41,612 nt of DNA from Desulfuromonas sp. (GCA_002868905.1 PKUA01000061.1:1-41612); one strand, 5' to 3'. Positions 31,929 through 41,160 are shown, counted from the first letter of the stretch. Notes: generated from the sequence alone by a model not told the origin. A program made the numbers and translations.

Positions 31929-33437
31929 TTACAGGAACATACGGTAGGCGGGGTTTTCCGTCTCTTCCATGTACCGGTAGCCGAGCTTTTCCAGGAACCG
32001 CCGGAACTTGACCTGTTCCCCTTCGGGGATCTCAAGACCGATGAGGACACGACCGAAGTCCCCCCCTTGAAGGCGATAATGGAACAGGGAGATATTCCAG
32101 CTCTCGCCCATGGCGGCGAGAAAATTCCCCAGGGCCCCCGGACGCTCCGGAAACCAGAACCTGAAAAGAACCTCGCTCGTAACGGCTTCCGAACGACCGC
32201 CAACCATGTAGCGGACGTGTGTCTTGGCCAGTTCGTTGTCGGTGAGATCGACATTATCGAAACCCGCCTCTGTCAGCTGGCGACTGAAGATCAAACGTTC
32301 GGTATCATCGCCGATGGAGATGCCGACGAAAATCTGGGCGCGCTCCCGATCGGCCAACCGGTAATTGAATTCGGTGATGTTCCGCTCTCCGACCATGTCG
32401 GAACAGAATTCGCGCAACGCTCCCGGACGCTCCGGGATGGTGACCGCAAACAGCGCCTCCCGGCGTTCGCCGATCTGGGTCCGTTCGGCCACGTAGCGGA
32501 GTCGCTCGAAATTCATATTCGCCCCGGAGTTGACGGCAACCAGGGTCTGATCCTGCACGTTCCGCTCGCGGACATATTTTTTCAAACCGGCCAACGCCAG
32601 CGCTCCGGCCGGCTCTACGATGGAGCGGGTCGCTTCGAAGACCCCCTTGATACCGCTACAGAGTTCGTCGATATCGACCTTGACAATCTCATCGACACAA
32701 TCGCGACAGATACGATAGGTTAATTTCCCGACCTCCCGCACGGCCACGCCATCGGCAAAAATCCCAACCGAGTCCAGGCGTACACGTCGCCCCGCCTCCA
32801 GGGAGCGGGCCATGGCATCGCTGTCGGAAGGCTCGACCCCGATCACCTTGATCTCTGGCCGCAGCGCCTTGATATAGGCAGCCATTCCGGCCAGGAGTCC
32901 ACCGCCGCCGACTGGAATGAAGACGGCATGAATCGGTCCGGGGTTCTGCCGCAACACCTCATCGGCGACCGTCCCCTGACCGGCAATGACCAGTTCGTCG
33001 TCAAAGGGATGGATGAAGTTCATTCCGGTCTGTTCCACCAGCTCGGCACACCGCTCCGCCGCTTCGGAATAGTTATCGCCATGCAGTTCGACGATGGCGC
33101 CGAACCGCTTCACGGCTTCGATTTTGATCGACGGCGTGGTGACCGGCATGACTATGGTGGCAGGGATGTTGAGTTTATGGGCCGAAAAAGCCACCCCCTG
33201 GGCGTGATTGCCGGCCGAGGCCGTAATCACGCCGCATTGACGTTCTTCGCTGCTCAAATGGGCGATGCGGTTGTAGGCGCCACGAAGTTTGAACGAGAAA
33301 ACCGGCTGTAAATCTTCACGCTTGAGCAGAATCCGATTCTGCAGCAGGTGCGACAAGACCGGGGCCTCATCGAGCGGGGTTTCGACCGCCGCCTCGTAAA
33401 CCCGGGAGGTCAGTATTTGTCTCAACAGTTTTTGCAT
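31929..33437 (-). CDS. ilvA: threonine ammonia-lyase, biosynthetic
   Basis: A 502-aa PLP enzyme that turns threonine into 2-oxobutanoate for isoleucine synthesis. The PLP lysine is in VFSFKLRGAYN, the phosphate loop is PVGGGGLLAGMA, and the serine-rich SAGNHAQGVAFSA binds substrate. Two ACT-like regulatory domains follow: FAVTIPERPGALREFC (about 330-400) and FRFWFPERPGALGNFL (about 420-500). These mark the isoleucine-inhibited biosynthetic form rather than the catabolic one. AAGGG lies ahead of the ATG. It is a separate transcription unit from the cysE operon, whose promoter lies just downstream of its stop. Confidence 0.95.
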   Translation of the reverse strand: MQKLLRQILTSRVYEAAVETPLDEAPVLSHLLQNRILLKREDLQPVFSFKLRGAYNRIAHLSSEERQCGVITASAGNHAQGVAFSAHKLNIPATIVMPVTTPSIKIEAVKRFGAIVELHGDNYSEAAERCAELVEQTGMNFIHPFDDELVIAGQGTVADEVLRQNPGPIHAVFIPVGGGGLLAGMAAYIKALRPEIKVIGVEPSDSDAMARSLEAGRRVRLDSVGIFADGVAVREVGKLTYRICRDCVDEIVKVDIDELCSGIKGVFEATRSIVEPAGALALAGLKKYVRERNVQDQTLVAVNSGANMNFERLRYVAERTQIGERREALFAVTIPERPGALREFCSDMVGERNITEFNYRLADRERAQIFVGISIGDDTERLIFSRQLTEAGFDNVDLTDNELAKTHVRYMVGGRSEAVTSEVLFRFWFPERPGALGNFLAAMGESWNISLFHYRLQGGDFGRVLIGLEIPEGEQVKFRRFLEKLGYRYMEETENPAYRMFL

Positions 33438-33575
33438 GGCAAACCCTTACTTTGTCTTCCCCTGCCTAACGTGCGTGTCGGGGCAATCATTATCAGGCGA
33501 CGGGATTCTGAACGTTGGCAGAAAATCGGCTTCCGGTCAAGGTGGGAAAAGCGGAAAATGGTCGGCGGTTAGTCC

Positions 33576-33604
33576 TTTCAAATTGTATACAGTTGCACTA
33601 TAAT
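33576..33604 (+). promoter_or_regulatory. sigma-70 promoter of the fumarase gene
   Basis: TTTCAA (33576-33581) and a perfect TATAAT (33599-33604) are separated by 17 bases. The likely transcription start is about 60 bases before the start codon at 33670. Confidence 0.75.
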
Positions 33605-33669
33605 GCGTGTCGGTCCAAGCTCTTACCGTTTGAATGAACTATCAACATAGCAAACAAGGAGAGATGAGC

Positions 33670-35292
33670 ATGCCCGAATTCCATTACCAGAATCCTTACC
33701 CTGTCAGCGAAGACAAAACCAGCTATTACAAAATCGAAGGGTCCGAGAAGTTCGTCAGCGTCACCAACTTCGACGGTCAAGACGTTCTCAAGATCGACCC
33801 CGAGGCCTTGACCGTTCTGGCGAACAACGCCATGAAGGACGTCTCCTTCCTGCTGCGCAAAGAGCATAACGAGCAGGTTGGCAAGATCCTGGCCGACCCC
33901 GAGGCCTCTCGCAACGATAAAGGGGTCGCGATGGCCTTCCTGCGCAACGCCATGGTCGCCGCCCAGTTCGAGCTGCCGACCTGCCAGGACACCGGCACCG
34001 CCACCATCGTCGCCAAGAAGGGTCAGAAGGTCTGGACCGGCGTCAACGATGCTGAATTTATTTCCAAGGGTGTTTATAAAACGTATACCGAGGAAAACCT
34101 GCGCTATTCCCAGACCGTGGCCCTCGACATGTACAAAGAGAAAAACACCGGCACCAACCTGCCGGCGCAGATCGATCTTTACGCCACCGATGGCGATGCC
34201 TACAAATTCCTCTTCATGGCCAAGGGTGGCGGCTCCGCCAACAAGACCATGCTCTTCCAGGAAACCAAGGCGCTGCTCACCCCGGACAAGCTGTTTGAAT
34301 TTCTGGTCGCCAAGATGAAGACCCTCGGCACCGCGGCCTGCCCCCCCTACCATCTCGCCTTCGTCATCGGCGGCACCTCTGCCGATGCGGTGATGAAGAC
34401 CGTCAAGCTCGCCACCGCCAAGGAACTCGACGGTTTGCCGACCACCGGCAACGACCACGGTCAGGCTTTCCGTGATATCGAGATGGAAGAAAAACTGCAG
34501 AAGGCGGCCCAGGAGCTCGGTATCGGCGCCCAGTTCGGCGGCAAGTACTTCACCCACGACATTCGCGTCATTCGCCTGCCGCGCCACGGCGCTTCCTGCC
34601 CGCTCGGGATGGCCGTTTCCTGCTCGGCAGACCGCAACATCAAGGCCAAGATCACCAAAGACGGCCTGTTCATTGAAGAGATGGACCGCGATCCGGGTCG
34701 GTTGCTGCCGGAACAGTACCGCATGGCCAAGCACGAGCATGGCACCAAAGTCGACCTGGACCAGCCGATGGAAAACATCCTGGCCCAACTGACCAAGCTC
34801 AAGTGCGGTGACGCCCTGTTGCTCAACGGCACTATCGTCGTTGGCCGCGACATCGCCCACTCCAAGTTCAAGGAGATCCTCGACTCTGGCAAGCCGCTGC
34901 CCGATTACTTGAAAAAACATCCGATTTACTACGCCGGCCCGGCCAAAACCCCCGAAGGCCGTCCCTCCGGCTCATTCGGCCCGACCACGGCGGGACGCAT
35001 GGACAGCTACGTCGGCCTGCTGCAGGAGAATGGCGGATCGATGGTGATGATCGCCAAAGGGAACCGCTCACAGCAAGTCACTGATGCCTGCAAAAACAAC
35101 GGCGGCTTCTACCTCGGCTCCATTGGCGGCCCTGCCGCCCTGCTCGCCGACGAGAACATCAAGAAGGTCGAGTGTATCGACTTCCCCGAGCTCGGCATGG
35201 AGGCGGTCTGGAAGATTGAAGTCGAAAATTTCCCCGCTTATATCCTCGTCGATGACAAAGGGAATGACTTCTTCAAACAACTCGGACTGTAA
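33670..35292 (+). CDS. fumA: fumarate hydratase, class I ([4Fe-4S])
   Basis: A 540-aa oxygen-sensitive hydratase that interconverts fumarate and malate in the citric-acid cycle. It aligns along its whole length with E. coli FumA/FumB. Cluster ligands are expected at [25 protein letters not shown] and nearby; [16 protein letters not shown] and [12 protein letters not shown] form the C-terminal active-site half. Start: ATG 33670 has AAGGAG eight bases upstream; ATG 33664 is only two bases from it and is less likely. It is monocistronic, with its own promoter and a strong terminator. Use of a class I fumarase fits an anaerobe. Confidence 0.96.
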   Translation: MPEFHYQNPYPVSEDKTSYYKIEGSEKFVSVTNFDGQDVLKIDPEALTVLANNAMKDVSFLLRKEHNEQVGKILADPEASRNDKGVAMAFLRNAMVAAQFELPTCQDTGTATIVAKKGQKVWTGVNDAEFISKGVYKTYTEENLRYSQTVALDMYKEKNTGTNLPAQIDLYATDGDAYKFLFMAKGGGSANKTMLFQETKALLTPDKLFEFLVAKMKTLGTAACPPYHLAFVIGGTSADAVMKTVKLATAKELDGLPTTGNDHGQAFRDIEMEEKLQKAAQELGIGAQFGGKYFTHDIRVIRLPRHGASCPLGMAVSCSADRNIKAKITKDGLFIEEMDRDPGRLLPEQYRMAKHEHGTKVDLDQPMENILAQLTKLKCGDALLLNGTIVVGRDIAHSKFKEILDSGKPLPDYLKKHPIYYAGPAKTPEGRPSGSFGPTTAGRMDSYVGLLQENGGSMVMIAKGNRSQQVTDACKNNGGFYLGSIGGPAALLADENIKKVECIDFPELGMEAVWKIEVENFPAYILVDDKGNDFFKQLGL

Positions 35293-35315
35293 TCCGAACA
35301 AAACAGCAAAAGCCC

Positions 35316-35351
35316 AACAAGAAAGCCCCGCAATCGCGGGGCTTTCTTGTT
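35316..35351. terminator. bidirectional terminator between fumA and the macrodomain gene
   Basis: A perfect 16-bp stem (35316-35331 with 35336-35351) and a four-base loop AATC. GC-rich at the loop end (GCCCCGC) and ending in TTTCTTGTTT on the plus strand and A/T on the other, it can stop transcription of fumA from the left and of the macrodomain gene from the right; both stops lie within 25 bases. Confidence 0.92.
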
Positions 35352-35370
35352 TCCATCATCGGCAACCGGT

Positions 35371-35889
35371 TCAATCCTCCCGCAGCGCCTGCACAACCTC
35401 TTGATAAACAGCCTGGTCGTCTTCACTGAAACAACAAAAGACAACCTGCTGCGGCAATGAATGCTGCATCAGGAAATCCAGCACCGTCCCAACGGCGATA
35501 CGGGTGGCACGGTCGAGAGGAAACCGGTACACCCCCGTGCTGATCGAAGGGAACGCAACCGTTGCATACTTCTGATCGCAAGCGATCTGTAAAGAATTTC
35601 GATAGCAAGACGCAAGCAGCCCCTCCTCTCCGCGACCGCCGCCGTGCCAGACCGGTCCGACGGTGTGGATCACGGCTTTGGCCGGCAAATCATATCCGGC
35701 CGTCAATTTTGCCTCCCCGGTTGCGCAGCCGCCAAGATTTTTACATTCCTCCAGCAAACCTGGACCCGCCGCACGGTGAATCGCACCATCAACTCCTCCA
35801 CCTCCGAGCAACGATGTATTGGCGGCGTTGACGATGGCGTCGACTTTAAGGGTTGTGATATCAGCAAGTTGAACAATCGTCCGTGTCAT
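35371..35889 (-). CDS. macrodomain O-acetyl-ADP-ribose deacetylase (YmdB-like)
   Basis: A 172-aa single macrodomain that binds ADP-ribose and probably removes acetyl from O-acetyl-ADP-ribose or ADP-ribose from proteins. The nucleotide-binding and catalytic segments are typical of YmdB/Macro[42 protein letters not shown] and [12 protein letters not shown]. The ATG at 35889 has AAGGAAGG just upstream; the frame extends to 35925 without a better site. It has no signal peptide. It ends at the shared terminator; no partner ADP-ribosyltransferase is adjacent. Confidence 0.92.
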   Translation of the reverse strand: MTRTIVQLADITTLKVDAIVNAANTSLLGGGGVDGAIHRAAGPGLLEECKNLGGCATGEAKLTAGYDLPAKAVIHTVGPVWHGGGRGEEGLLASCYRNSLQIACDQKYATVAFPSISTGVYRFPLDRATRIAVGTVLDFLMQHSLPQQVVFCCFSEDDQAVYQEVVQALRED

Positions 35890-35936
35890 GAATCCTTCCT
35901 TTCGAAAGTTTTCCCCCGCAACCATTCTATTCTGAA

Positions 35937-35965
35937 TTGATTTGAAACGACTTTTGATTTATGAT
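35937..35965 (+). promoter_or_regulatory. sigma-70 promoter of the kinase-roadblock operon
   Basis: TTGATT (35937-35942), a 17-base spacer and TATGAT (35960-35965). The transcription start should be near 35972, about 70 bases before the kinase ATG. It is divergent from the macrodomain gene. Confidence 0.7.
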
Positions 35966-36039
35966 GAATCCGACTCTATTCATTTTTGAATTTTTTGCAT
36001 CATCTGAACCGGGCCTCCGCGCTTTTCCCGCAATCATAT

Positions 36040-37197
36040 ATGAGTTTCACGTCCATTGACCATGTTTCTAATAACGAACCTATGTTTTACGAAACGACAT
36101 CCAACCCGATGAAACTGTCAAAGACATCCCTCCTTTCCCGCCGGCATGGTCCGCACTGCGCCAAAGGATTCGAAGGCGAGCACGGTGGCTGGTCCTATGA
36201 GGGAATCCTGAACAATATCGACATCGGCATCCTGATTCTCGACCTGGAAGGAAATAAGGTCGTGTTCCGCAACCAGGCCTCCCATGACATTCTACGGGAT
36301 GGCGACATCCCGCTCAACTTTGATGAGATCGTCGACATGTTCGGCATCCAAAAACCTCAAGCCGAAAACTCCGGTCAGCCAGGAGAACCTCACACCATCC
36401 AGCTAAAACAGCGACTACTGGATGTCTCGATCTCACCAGCGACGGAACGCCATGTCAGCCTCCTGATTCGCGACATCACCGAGCAGGCACGACTGGAATC
36501 GATCGCCCAGGCTATCAACTCGATGGACAACCTCGGCTTCATCTTCTCAGGTATCCGGCATGAAATCGGAAATCCTCTCAATTCCCTCAAAATGACCATC
36601 ACCGTACTGAAAAACAACTTGGGCAGGTTTCCCAAGGCAAACATCGAAGCCTACATCAACCGTACCCTGGCCGAAGTCTCCCGCATGGAATACCTTCTGA
36701 GGTCCTTAAAAAGTTTCAGCATGTTTGAAAAAGCTGACTGCCAACGGCTGGACATCACAAATTTCCTGGAAAAATTCGAATCACTGGTCAGCCGCGACCT
36801 TCTCCGCAACGACATCGTGCTCACGTTGCGCATCGACCACCAGACCCCACCGGTCCAGGCCGACCCTCGCGGACTTCATCAGGTCCTTCTCAACCTGGTG
36901 GCCAATGCAGCCGATGCCCTGACAGGCTGCCCCGAACCTTATATTTTGATCCATGTACGGCAACGGGACAACCTGGTATGGCTTTATATTGAAGACAACG
37001 GATGCGGCATGGACCAGGAACAACAGAAACTGCTGTTTCAACCCTTTTGCACCTCCAAACCTGACGGGAACGGACTCGGCCTGGTAATCACCAGAAAACT
37101 TCTCGCCCTCATGAACGGAAGCATCGATATAACCAGCGTCCAGGGGCGGGGAACCTGTGTGGCGATATCCCTGCCGATCTTTGGATCAGAGTCATAG
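36040..37197 (+). CDS. PAS-containing sensor histidine kinase
   Basis: About 385 aa. A PAS-like input domain (from WSYEGILNNIDIGILILDLEG to SLLIRDITEQARLE) leads into a HisKA helix with the phosphorylated His in SGIRHEIGNPLNSLK, then an HATPase domain with N-box LLNLVANAADAL, G1 DNGCGM, F-box QPFCTS and G2 NGLGLVITRKLL. No membrane helix is seen, so it is a cytoplasmic kinase. The start is uncertain: ATG 36040 has no clear ribosome site, and TTG 35986, ATG 36082 and ATG 36109 are possible; the domains are unaffected. It is followed 11 bp later by its likely partner regulator and by roadblock and sensor genes in one operon. Confidence 0.88.
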   Translation: MSFTSIDHVSNNEPMFYETTSNPMKLSKTSLLSRRHGPHCAKGFEGEHGGWSYEGILNNIDIGILILDLEGNKVVFRNQASHDILRDGDIPLNFDEIVDMFGIQKPQAENSGQPGEPHTIQLKQRLLDVSISPATERHVSLLIRDITEQARLESIAQAINSMDNLGFIFSGIRHEIGNPLNSLKMTITVLKNNLGRFPKANIEAYINRTLAEVSRMEYLLRSLKSFSMFEKADCQRLDITNFLEKFESLVSRDLLRNDIVLTLRIDHQTPPVQADPRGLHQVLLNLVANAADALTGCPEPYILIHVRQRDNLVWLYIEDNGCGMDQEQQKLLFQPFCTSKPDGNGLGLVITRKLLALMNGSIDITSVQGRGTCVAISLPIFGSES

Positions 37198-37208
37198 AGA
37201 AAGCACTC

Positions 37209-38279
37209 ATGCCGAATCAGTCAATACTTATCGTCGATGATGAACTCTCCTTCTTGCTGAGCCTCAAAGACGGCCTTGCTGCACACAAACCCGACCTGAA
37301 AATTCTGACGGCGGGAGACGGCCAGGACGCTATCCAGGTCATGGATGACCATCATATCGATTTACTGGTGACCGACTTGAAACTACCGATCATGGACGGT
37401 TTTCAATTGCTGGCCCATGTCACCCGGAAATATCCGGACCTTCCGGTCATCGTTATGACGGCGTTCGGCACCCCTGAGATCGAGTCGCGCCTTGCAAAAA
37501 TTTCCAGGTTGCACTACCTGGAAAAGCCCCTCGATTTCGATCAACTGGCAAACACCATTGAAGAGACCCTCTCTGACGCAAAGCGCAGCATCATTCGCGG
37601 CATCACCCTCGCTACGTTTTTACAACTGGTTCACCTTGAGCAGAAAAATTGCACCCTCAAGGTCCGCTCCGCAGGAAAAACAGGCTACCTCTTTATCGAC
37701 CGCGGATCCCTGATCGATGCTGAAACCGGAACCCTTGCGGGCGAGGCCGCGGCAACCGAGATCGTCGCCTGGGACAACACCGAAATCGAGATGGACAACG
37801 TCTGCCGCCGCAAAAGCCGGGTCATTGAATCGAGCATGGAATTCCTTGTCATGGAAGCATTCCGGCTGAAAGATGAAGCGGCTGCCATCAATCAGCCCGT
37901 GGAATCTGAACCACAGCAGGGACAAAAATCTCAGCCCAAACCCCGCCCGGACCAGGAACATTCCGCCTATGCGAATCGGCTGCCGGAAAGGCTCAACAGG
38001 TCGTTACTTGTCGAGGAATTTGCCATATTCGACCGACTCAACTTCCTGATACACCAAAGTTCCAAACCGTGCAGCCTCTCGGCCGTCGACCCAAGCTGGC
38101 ATCAGGACATCACTCCGGAGATTGCCGAAAACTTCGGCTTCGGCCGCCAAAACTACGCCCTCGTGCAAATCGGTAGTGCGCGACGCGTTTTGTTTGTCAG
38201 TCATCATGAATATACAGCTGTCCTTGCTCTCCGACAGGGAGTCAAGATCAGACAGGTTCTTGCCGAACTCGGCTCTTAA
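37209..38279 (+). CDS. response regulator: REC, DUF4388 and extra C-terminal domain
   Basis: A 356-aa regulator. The REC domain has the acidic pair ILIVDDE, phospho-acceptor Asp56 in LLVTDLKLP, the conserved Thr in VIVMTAFG and Lys in LEKPLD. From about residue 130 is a DUF4388 (PATAN-like) domain: GITLATFLQLVHLEQKNCTLKVR...GYLFIDRGSLIDAETG. After a Gln/Pro-rich linker, about residues 265-356 form another alpha/beta segment ending VLALRQGVKIRQVLAEL, possibly roadblock-like but too diverged to call. There is no DNA-binding domain, so its output is through protein contacts. It probably receives phosphate from the kinase just upstream. Confidence 0.9.
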   Translation: MPNQSILIVDDELSFLLSLKDGLAAHKPDLKILTAGDGQDAIQVMDDHHIDLLVTDLKLPIMDGFQLLAHVTRKYPDLPVIVMTAFGTPEIESRLAKISRLHYLEKPLDFDQLANTIEETLSDAKRSIIRGITLATFLQLVHLEQKNCTLKVRSAGKTGYLFIDRGSLIDAETGTLAGEAAATEIVAWDNTEIEMDNVCRRKSRVIESSMEFLVMEAFRLKDEAAAINQPVESEPQQGQKSQPKPRPDQEHSAYANRLPERLNRSLLVEEFAIFDRLNFLIHQSSKPCSLSAVDPSWHQDITPEIAENFGFGRQNYALVQIGSARRVLFVSHHEYTAVLALRQGVKIRQVLAELGS

Positions 38280-38308
38280 TCCGCTCAAAAGTCAAAGAGG
38301 TGAGTTAA

Positions 38309-38968
38309 ATGCAACAGTTGTCGAAAGATTTAAAAGGGATTCCAGGAGTCATCGGGTTGACGGTTTATCACCCAGATCATGGCGCCGAATTTATTGACCT
38401 GCCAGCCCTGTTTCATTCTGAGCGTATCGACTCCGTTGGCAAGTTGCTCGACAAAGCCCTCGCAGCAGGCCGACTCAATTTCCCGGGTATGAGCGAACTG
38501 ATGTTGAGCTATGAAGAAGCTGCCATCGTCTGTCGTCCCATGCACAACGAACGACTTCTTTCTGTATTCTGCGACCCGGGCATCAACCTGAATCTGCTGA
38601 TCATGTCGATGAACCTCGCCCTGCAGAGTCAACAGAAACAGGCAACCTCCCAAACAACAACAGCGAACGAGCCCAATAGCAGCGCTTCCGAAAAAACGGC
38701 TCCAGCCCAGATTGATATCGATGCCATCATGACTGGAGGACCGCTGGCCAAAGAATTCAAAACCATGGTCTCCCTGCTGACCAAGGTCATCGGACCAATG
38801 GCGAAAATTATCTTCGATGACGCGTTCCAGACCTGGGCGACGAGCGGCGCAACCGACAGAACAAACCTGCGTCGCCTCGTCGACCTCGTCGGTGATGAGC
38901 TCGACGACGCTGAAAAAGCTGAACAATACCGTGACATGGTTCGCTCAGCCCTGAGCGGGGTGGAATAA
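38309..38968 (+). CDS. roadblock/LC7-like protein with C-terminal helical domain
   Basis: A 219-aa cytoplasmic protein. The N-terminal 110 residues follow the roadblock/LC7 pattern: a helix (LSKDLKGI), strand VIGLTVYH, strand AEFIDLP, a long helix (IDSVGKLLDKALAA), strands MLSYEEAAIVCRP and RLLSVFCDP, and a last helix. Roadblock proteins bind small Ras-like GTPases (MglB on MglA). After a low-complexity Gln/Thr/Asn linker (about 110-140), the C-terminus contains VIGPMAKIIFDDAF and a short helical bundle, resembling a segment I recall from the tails of bacterial Ser/Thr kinases. AGAGG is before the ATG. The stop is one base from the next start. Confidence 0.75.
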   Translation: MQQLSKDLKGIPGVIGLTVYHPDHGAEFIDLPALFHSERIDSVGKLLDKALAAGRLNFPGMSELMLSYEEAAIVCRPMHNERLLSVFCDPGINLNLLIMSMNLALQSQQKQATSQTTTANEPNSSASEKTAPAQIDIDAIMTGGPLAKEFKTMVSLLTKVIGPMAKIIFDDAFQTWATSGATDRTNLRRLVDLVGDELDDAEKAEQYRDMVRSALSGVE

Positions 38969-38969
38969 A

Positions 38970-39338
38970 ATGGACGATCGTCACATGAAGGCGAGCGAGC
39001 GATTCGCCAACAGACTGAACACAATCAAGGGTGTCAAACATTTCGTCCTGGCCCGCAATGATGGACAGCTGGTCACCCACAATCTGACAGAACCGGACAA
39101 CCTGTCTTCCATGACTACGCTGTGCGGGATTTATGCAACCCATATCAAGGAGACACTCGGGTTCGGAACCTTCGAGCATATGGTTCTGTTTCGCGCCAAC
39201 GAGGAACACGTGGTTCTGTTCCCACTCGACCGTTACTTCCTTGGGATTGTTCACCATTCGGGAGCCGATCAGCCAGCATTGATCGAAAGAATCACCCGGT
39301 TCCTCCAATCCTTGTTGTTAAAAAGAAATTCAGCCTAG
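38970..39338 (+). CDS. small roadblock/LC7 domain protein
   Basis: A 122-aa single-domain protein with the roadblock order: helix ERFANRLNTIKG, strands KHFVLARNDGQLVTHN, a helix with TLCGIYATHIKETLG, strands EHMVLFRANEEHVVLFPL and RYFLGIVHH, and a final helix. It starts one base after the preceding roadblock gene stop, so the pair are translationally coupled and may form a heterodimer. No GTPase gene is in the window, so a partner would be elsewhere. ATG 38985 is a possible later start. Confidence 0.8.
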   Translation: MDDRHMKASERFANRLNTIKGVKHFVLARNDGQLVTHNLTEPDNLSSMTTLCGIYATHIKETLGFGTFEHMVLFRANEEHVVLFPLDRYFLGIVHHSGADQPALIERITRFLQSLLLKRNSA

Positions 39339-39350
39339 GGGATCAGTTTG

Positions 39351-39956
39351 ATGATCAAACGAAGCCATCTTTGCGGATTTGTGTTAGGCCTCATGTTTCT
39401 GAGTACCCCAATCCTGGATTCTTGCTGCCGGGCGGAAAAACTGTCCGGCCTCGACCAACGGATCAACAACCTCACCAAAGACTGCGTCGCGGACATCATT
39501 GATCAATTCGACCTGTTACTGACGTCCGGACGTTTGACTATGTCGCATCTATTCGACACTTTTTACATCCCGATACCCAATACGAGTCCGCAGAAATTCC
39601 ACACCCAATATGACCGATTGACCGATGGAATATTGCAACCGATTCTCGACCGCTGCCTTGAACAGGACAAGCGGCTGGTTTTCGTCGTCGCCGTCGACCG
39701 TAACGGTTATCTGCCGACCCATAATTCAAAGTACTCCCAACCCCTGACCGGTGACGGAGACCACGACACAAAGTGGAATCGCACCAAGCGTATTTTTAAC
39801 GACCGAACCGGTCTTGCCGCGGCCAGAAACAAGGAGCCGTATCTGCTCCAGCACTACAGTCGCGACACCGGGGAGGTCATGACCGATTTATCTGTCCCGA
39901 TTTTCATAAAAGGTCAACATTGGGGCGCTCTGCGCGCTGGATATCAGAAAGAATAA
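39351..39956 (+). CDS. exported sensor-domain protein related to the downstream HAMP protein
   Basis: A 201-aa exported protein with an N-terminal hydrophobic signal (LCGFVLGLMFLSTPIL) and no later membrane helix. Its body matches the extracytoplasmic domain of some methyl-accepting chemotaxis proteins: FYIPIPNTSPQKFHTQYD, VVAVDRNGYLPTHN, NRTKRIFNDRTGLAAARN and HYSRDTGEVMTDLSVPIFIKGQHWGALRAGY. It aligns with the next gene product but lacks its membrane anchor and HAMP domain, so it is a free or lipid-associated periplasmic version. ATG 39351 has AGGGGA eight bases upstream. A cysteine pair near residue 25 raises the chance of lipidation, but no clean lipobox is seen. Confidence 0.82.
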   Translation: MIKRSHLCGFVLGLMFLSTPILDSCCRAEKLSGLDQRINNLTKDCVADIIDQFDLLLTSGRLTMSHLFDTFYIPIPNTSPQKFHTQYDRLTDGILQPILDRCLEQDKRLVFVVAVDRNGYLPTHNSKYSQPLTGDGDHDTKWNRTKRIFNDRTGLAAARNKEPYLLQHYSRDTGEVMTDLSVPIFIKGQHWGALRAGYQKE

Positions 39957-40012
39957 TCTCGTCTTGCTTCCTTGCCCGACAAGGTAAATTCAATCTCTGG
40001 AGGATCTGATAC

Positions 40013-40903
40013 ATGTTTGGAAAAGTCGGTATTAAAGTTGCCATTATGGTGAATGTCGTGCTTGCAATCGTGGTAGCTGCAGGTTCGTACTACATTATTG
40101 CCCAGCAAAGCAGAAGTCTTGAAGATCAACTCCTCGAAAGAGGGAGCATTGAATCGATCGTCGGCGCCAAGCAGGTGGGAAAACTGATCGAGGAGGCTAT
40201 CGACAACGGGGTTTTTTCTGTCAAGGACGCTTTTGATACCGAGTATGTCCCGATCCCCGGGTTTGAACCGGCCAAGTACCATACCAGGTACGATTTTTAC
40301 CTGGACAAGGCGATCCTCTCCCTGGAGGACGAGTTCCTGAAGGACGATAGCGTGGTTTTCGCTGTTGCCGTCGACACAAACGGGTATCTTCCAACTCACA
40401 ACACCCGATACCAGCAACCGATAACAGGCGACCAACAGAAGGACCTTGTCGGCAACAGAACAAAGAGAATATTCAACGATCCCGTCGGCATCAAGGCAGC
40501 TCGAAACCGAGAGGAAGCCTTCCTCCAGACGTACCATCGAGACACCGGGGAAGTGATGTGGGACATCTCAACTCCGATTTTTGTCAAAGGGAAACATTGG
40601 GGAGGCTTCCGTATCGGCTTTTCTCTCGAAAAAACCAGAATGGCCCAGGCAAAACTCAAGGTCACCCTGCTGGTCACCATGATCGTTATCCTGGCAATAT
40701 CCATTCTCGCCGTTTTCCTGGTCGTGGACAGGGCATTGAAACCCCTGGGCAACTTCACCCGAATCGCGTCAGATCTTGCTGACGGCAAAGTCGATCAAAA
40801 GATTGAAGCAACCAGCAACGACGAAATCGGTCGTTTGGCAGATGTGCTTGAACGGCTCCGGATTAGTCTCAAGGTCGCCATGGATCGTCTGAGCAAGCGG
40901 TAA
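40013..40903 (+). CDS. membrane sensor ending in a HAMP domain
   Basis: A 296-aa membrane protein. Helix 1 (about 7-29) and helix 2 (about 215-240, LLVTMIVILAISILAVFLV) enclose a periplasmic domain with YVPIPGFEPAKYHTRYD, AVAVDTNGYLPTHN, NRTKRIFNDPVGIKAARN and YHRDTGEVMWDISTPIFVKGKHWGGFRIGF, as in some chemoreceptors. A HAMP domain follows (KPLGNFTRIASDLADGKVDQKIE, NDEIGRLADVLERLR), and the protein stops there with no methyl-accepting or kinase part. Such a protein must signal through a partner. GGAGG is nine bases before the ATG. It is the last gene of the operon; there is no CXXCH haem motif. Confidence 0.88.
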   Translation: MFGKVGIKVAIMVNVVLAIVVAAGSYYIIAQQSRSLEDQLLERGSIESIVGAKQVGKLIEEAIDNGVFSVKDAFDTEYVPIPGFEPAKYHTRYDFYLDKAILSLEDEFLKDDSVVFAVAVDTNGYLPTHNTRYQQPITGDQQKDLVGNRTKRIFNDPVGIKAARNREEAFLQTYHRDTGEVMWDISTPIFVKGKHWGGFRIGFSLEKTRMAQAKLKVTLLVTMIVILAISILAVFLVVDRALKPLGNFTRIASDLADGKVDQKIEATSNDEIGRLADVLERLRISLKVAMDRLSKR

Positions 40904-41130
40904 AGAATGATCGGCCATACTCTCTCCGTCTACCACTGCGGCATGTCTTTAATCCTCGGTGTTGCAGTGGCAGACGGGAACCTTGACCAGCAATTTATAT
41001 TTACATCTACTGTTTTTTTAATTATTTTTTGCGATATTCTTTATTATGTTGATACAAATTTCTTATTAAATCACGTAATTTCATGATCTTATACGTTTTT
41101 TTTAGAAATTTCTTTTGGGTGCAACTTTAA
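40904..41130. other. gene-free AT-rich region with a long stem-loop
   Basis: With the promoter and leader of the next gene this makes about 300 bases without a gene. At 40926-40939 and 40964-40977 lie 14-base arms (CCGTCTACCACTGC and GCAGTGGCAGACGG) that pair with a single A-C mismatch around a 24-base loop. It probably marks the 3' end of the sensor operon, although no T-tract follows. From about 41000 the sequence becomes strongly AT-rich (long T runs), unlike the rest of the window. Confidence 0.45.
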
Positions 41131-41160
41131 TTGACTTTTTGTCGTTTATGTCGATACAAT
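41131..41160 (+). promoter_or_regulatory. sigma-70 promoter of the two-CW gene
   Basis: TTGACT (41131-41136), 18-base spacer, TACAAT (41155-41160), in an AT-rich stretch that would also act as an UP-type element. The ATG is 49 bases downstream. Confidence 0.7.

Noticed and set aside
33598-34920. A 440-codon open frame opposite fumA
   Set aside because: Antisense shadow of a gene that matches E. coli FumA along its whole length.
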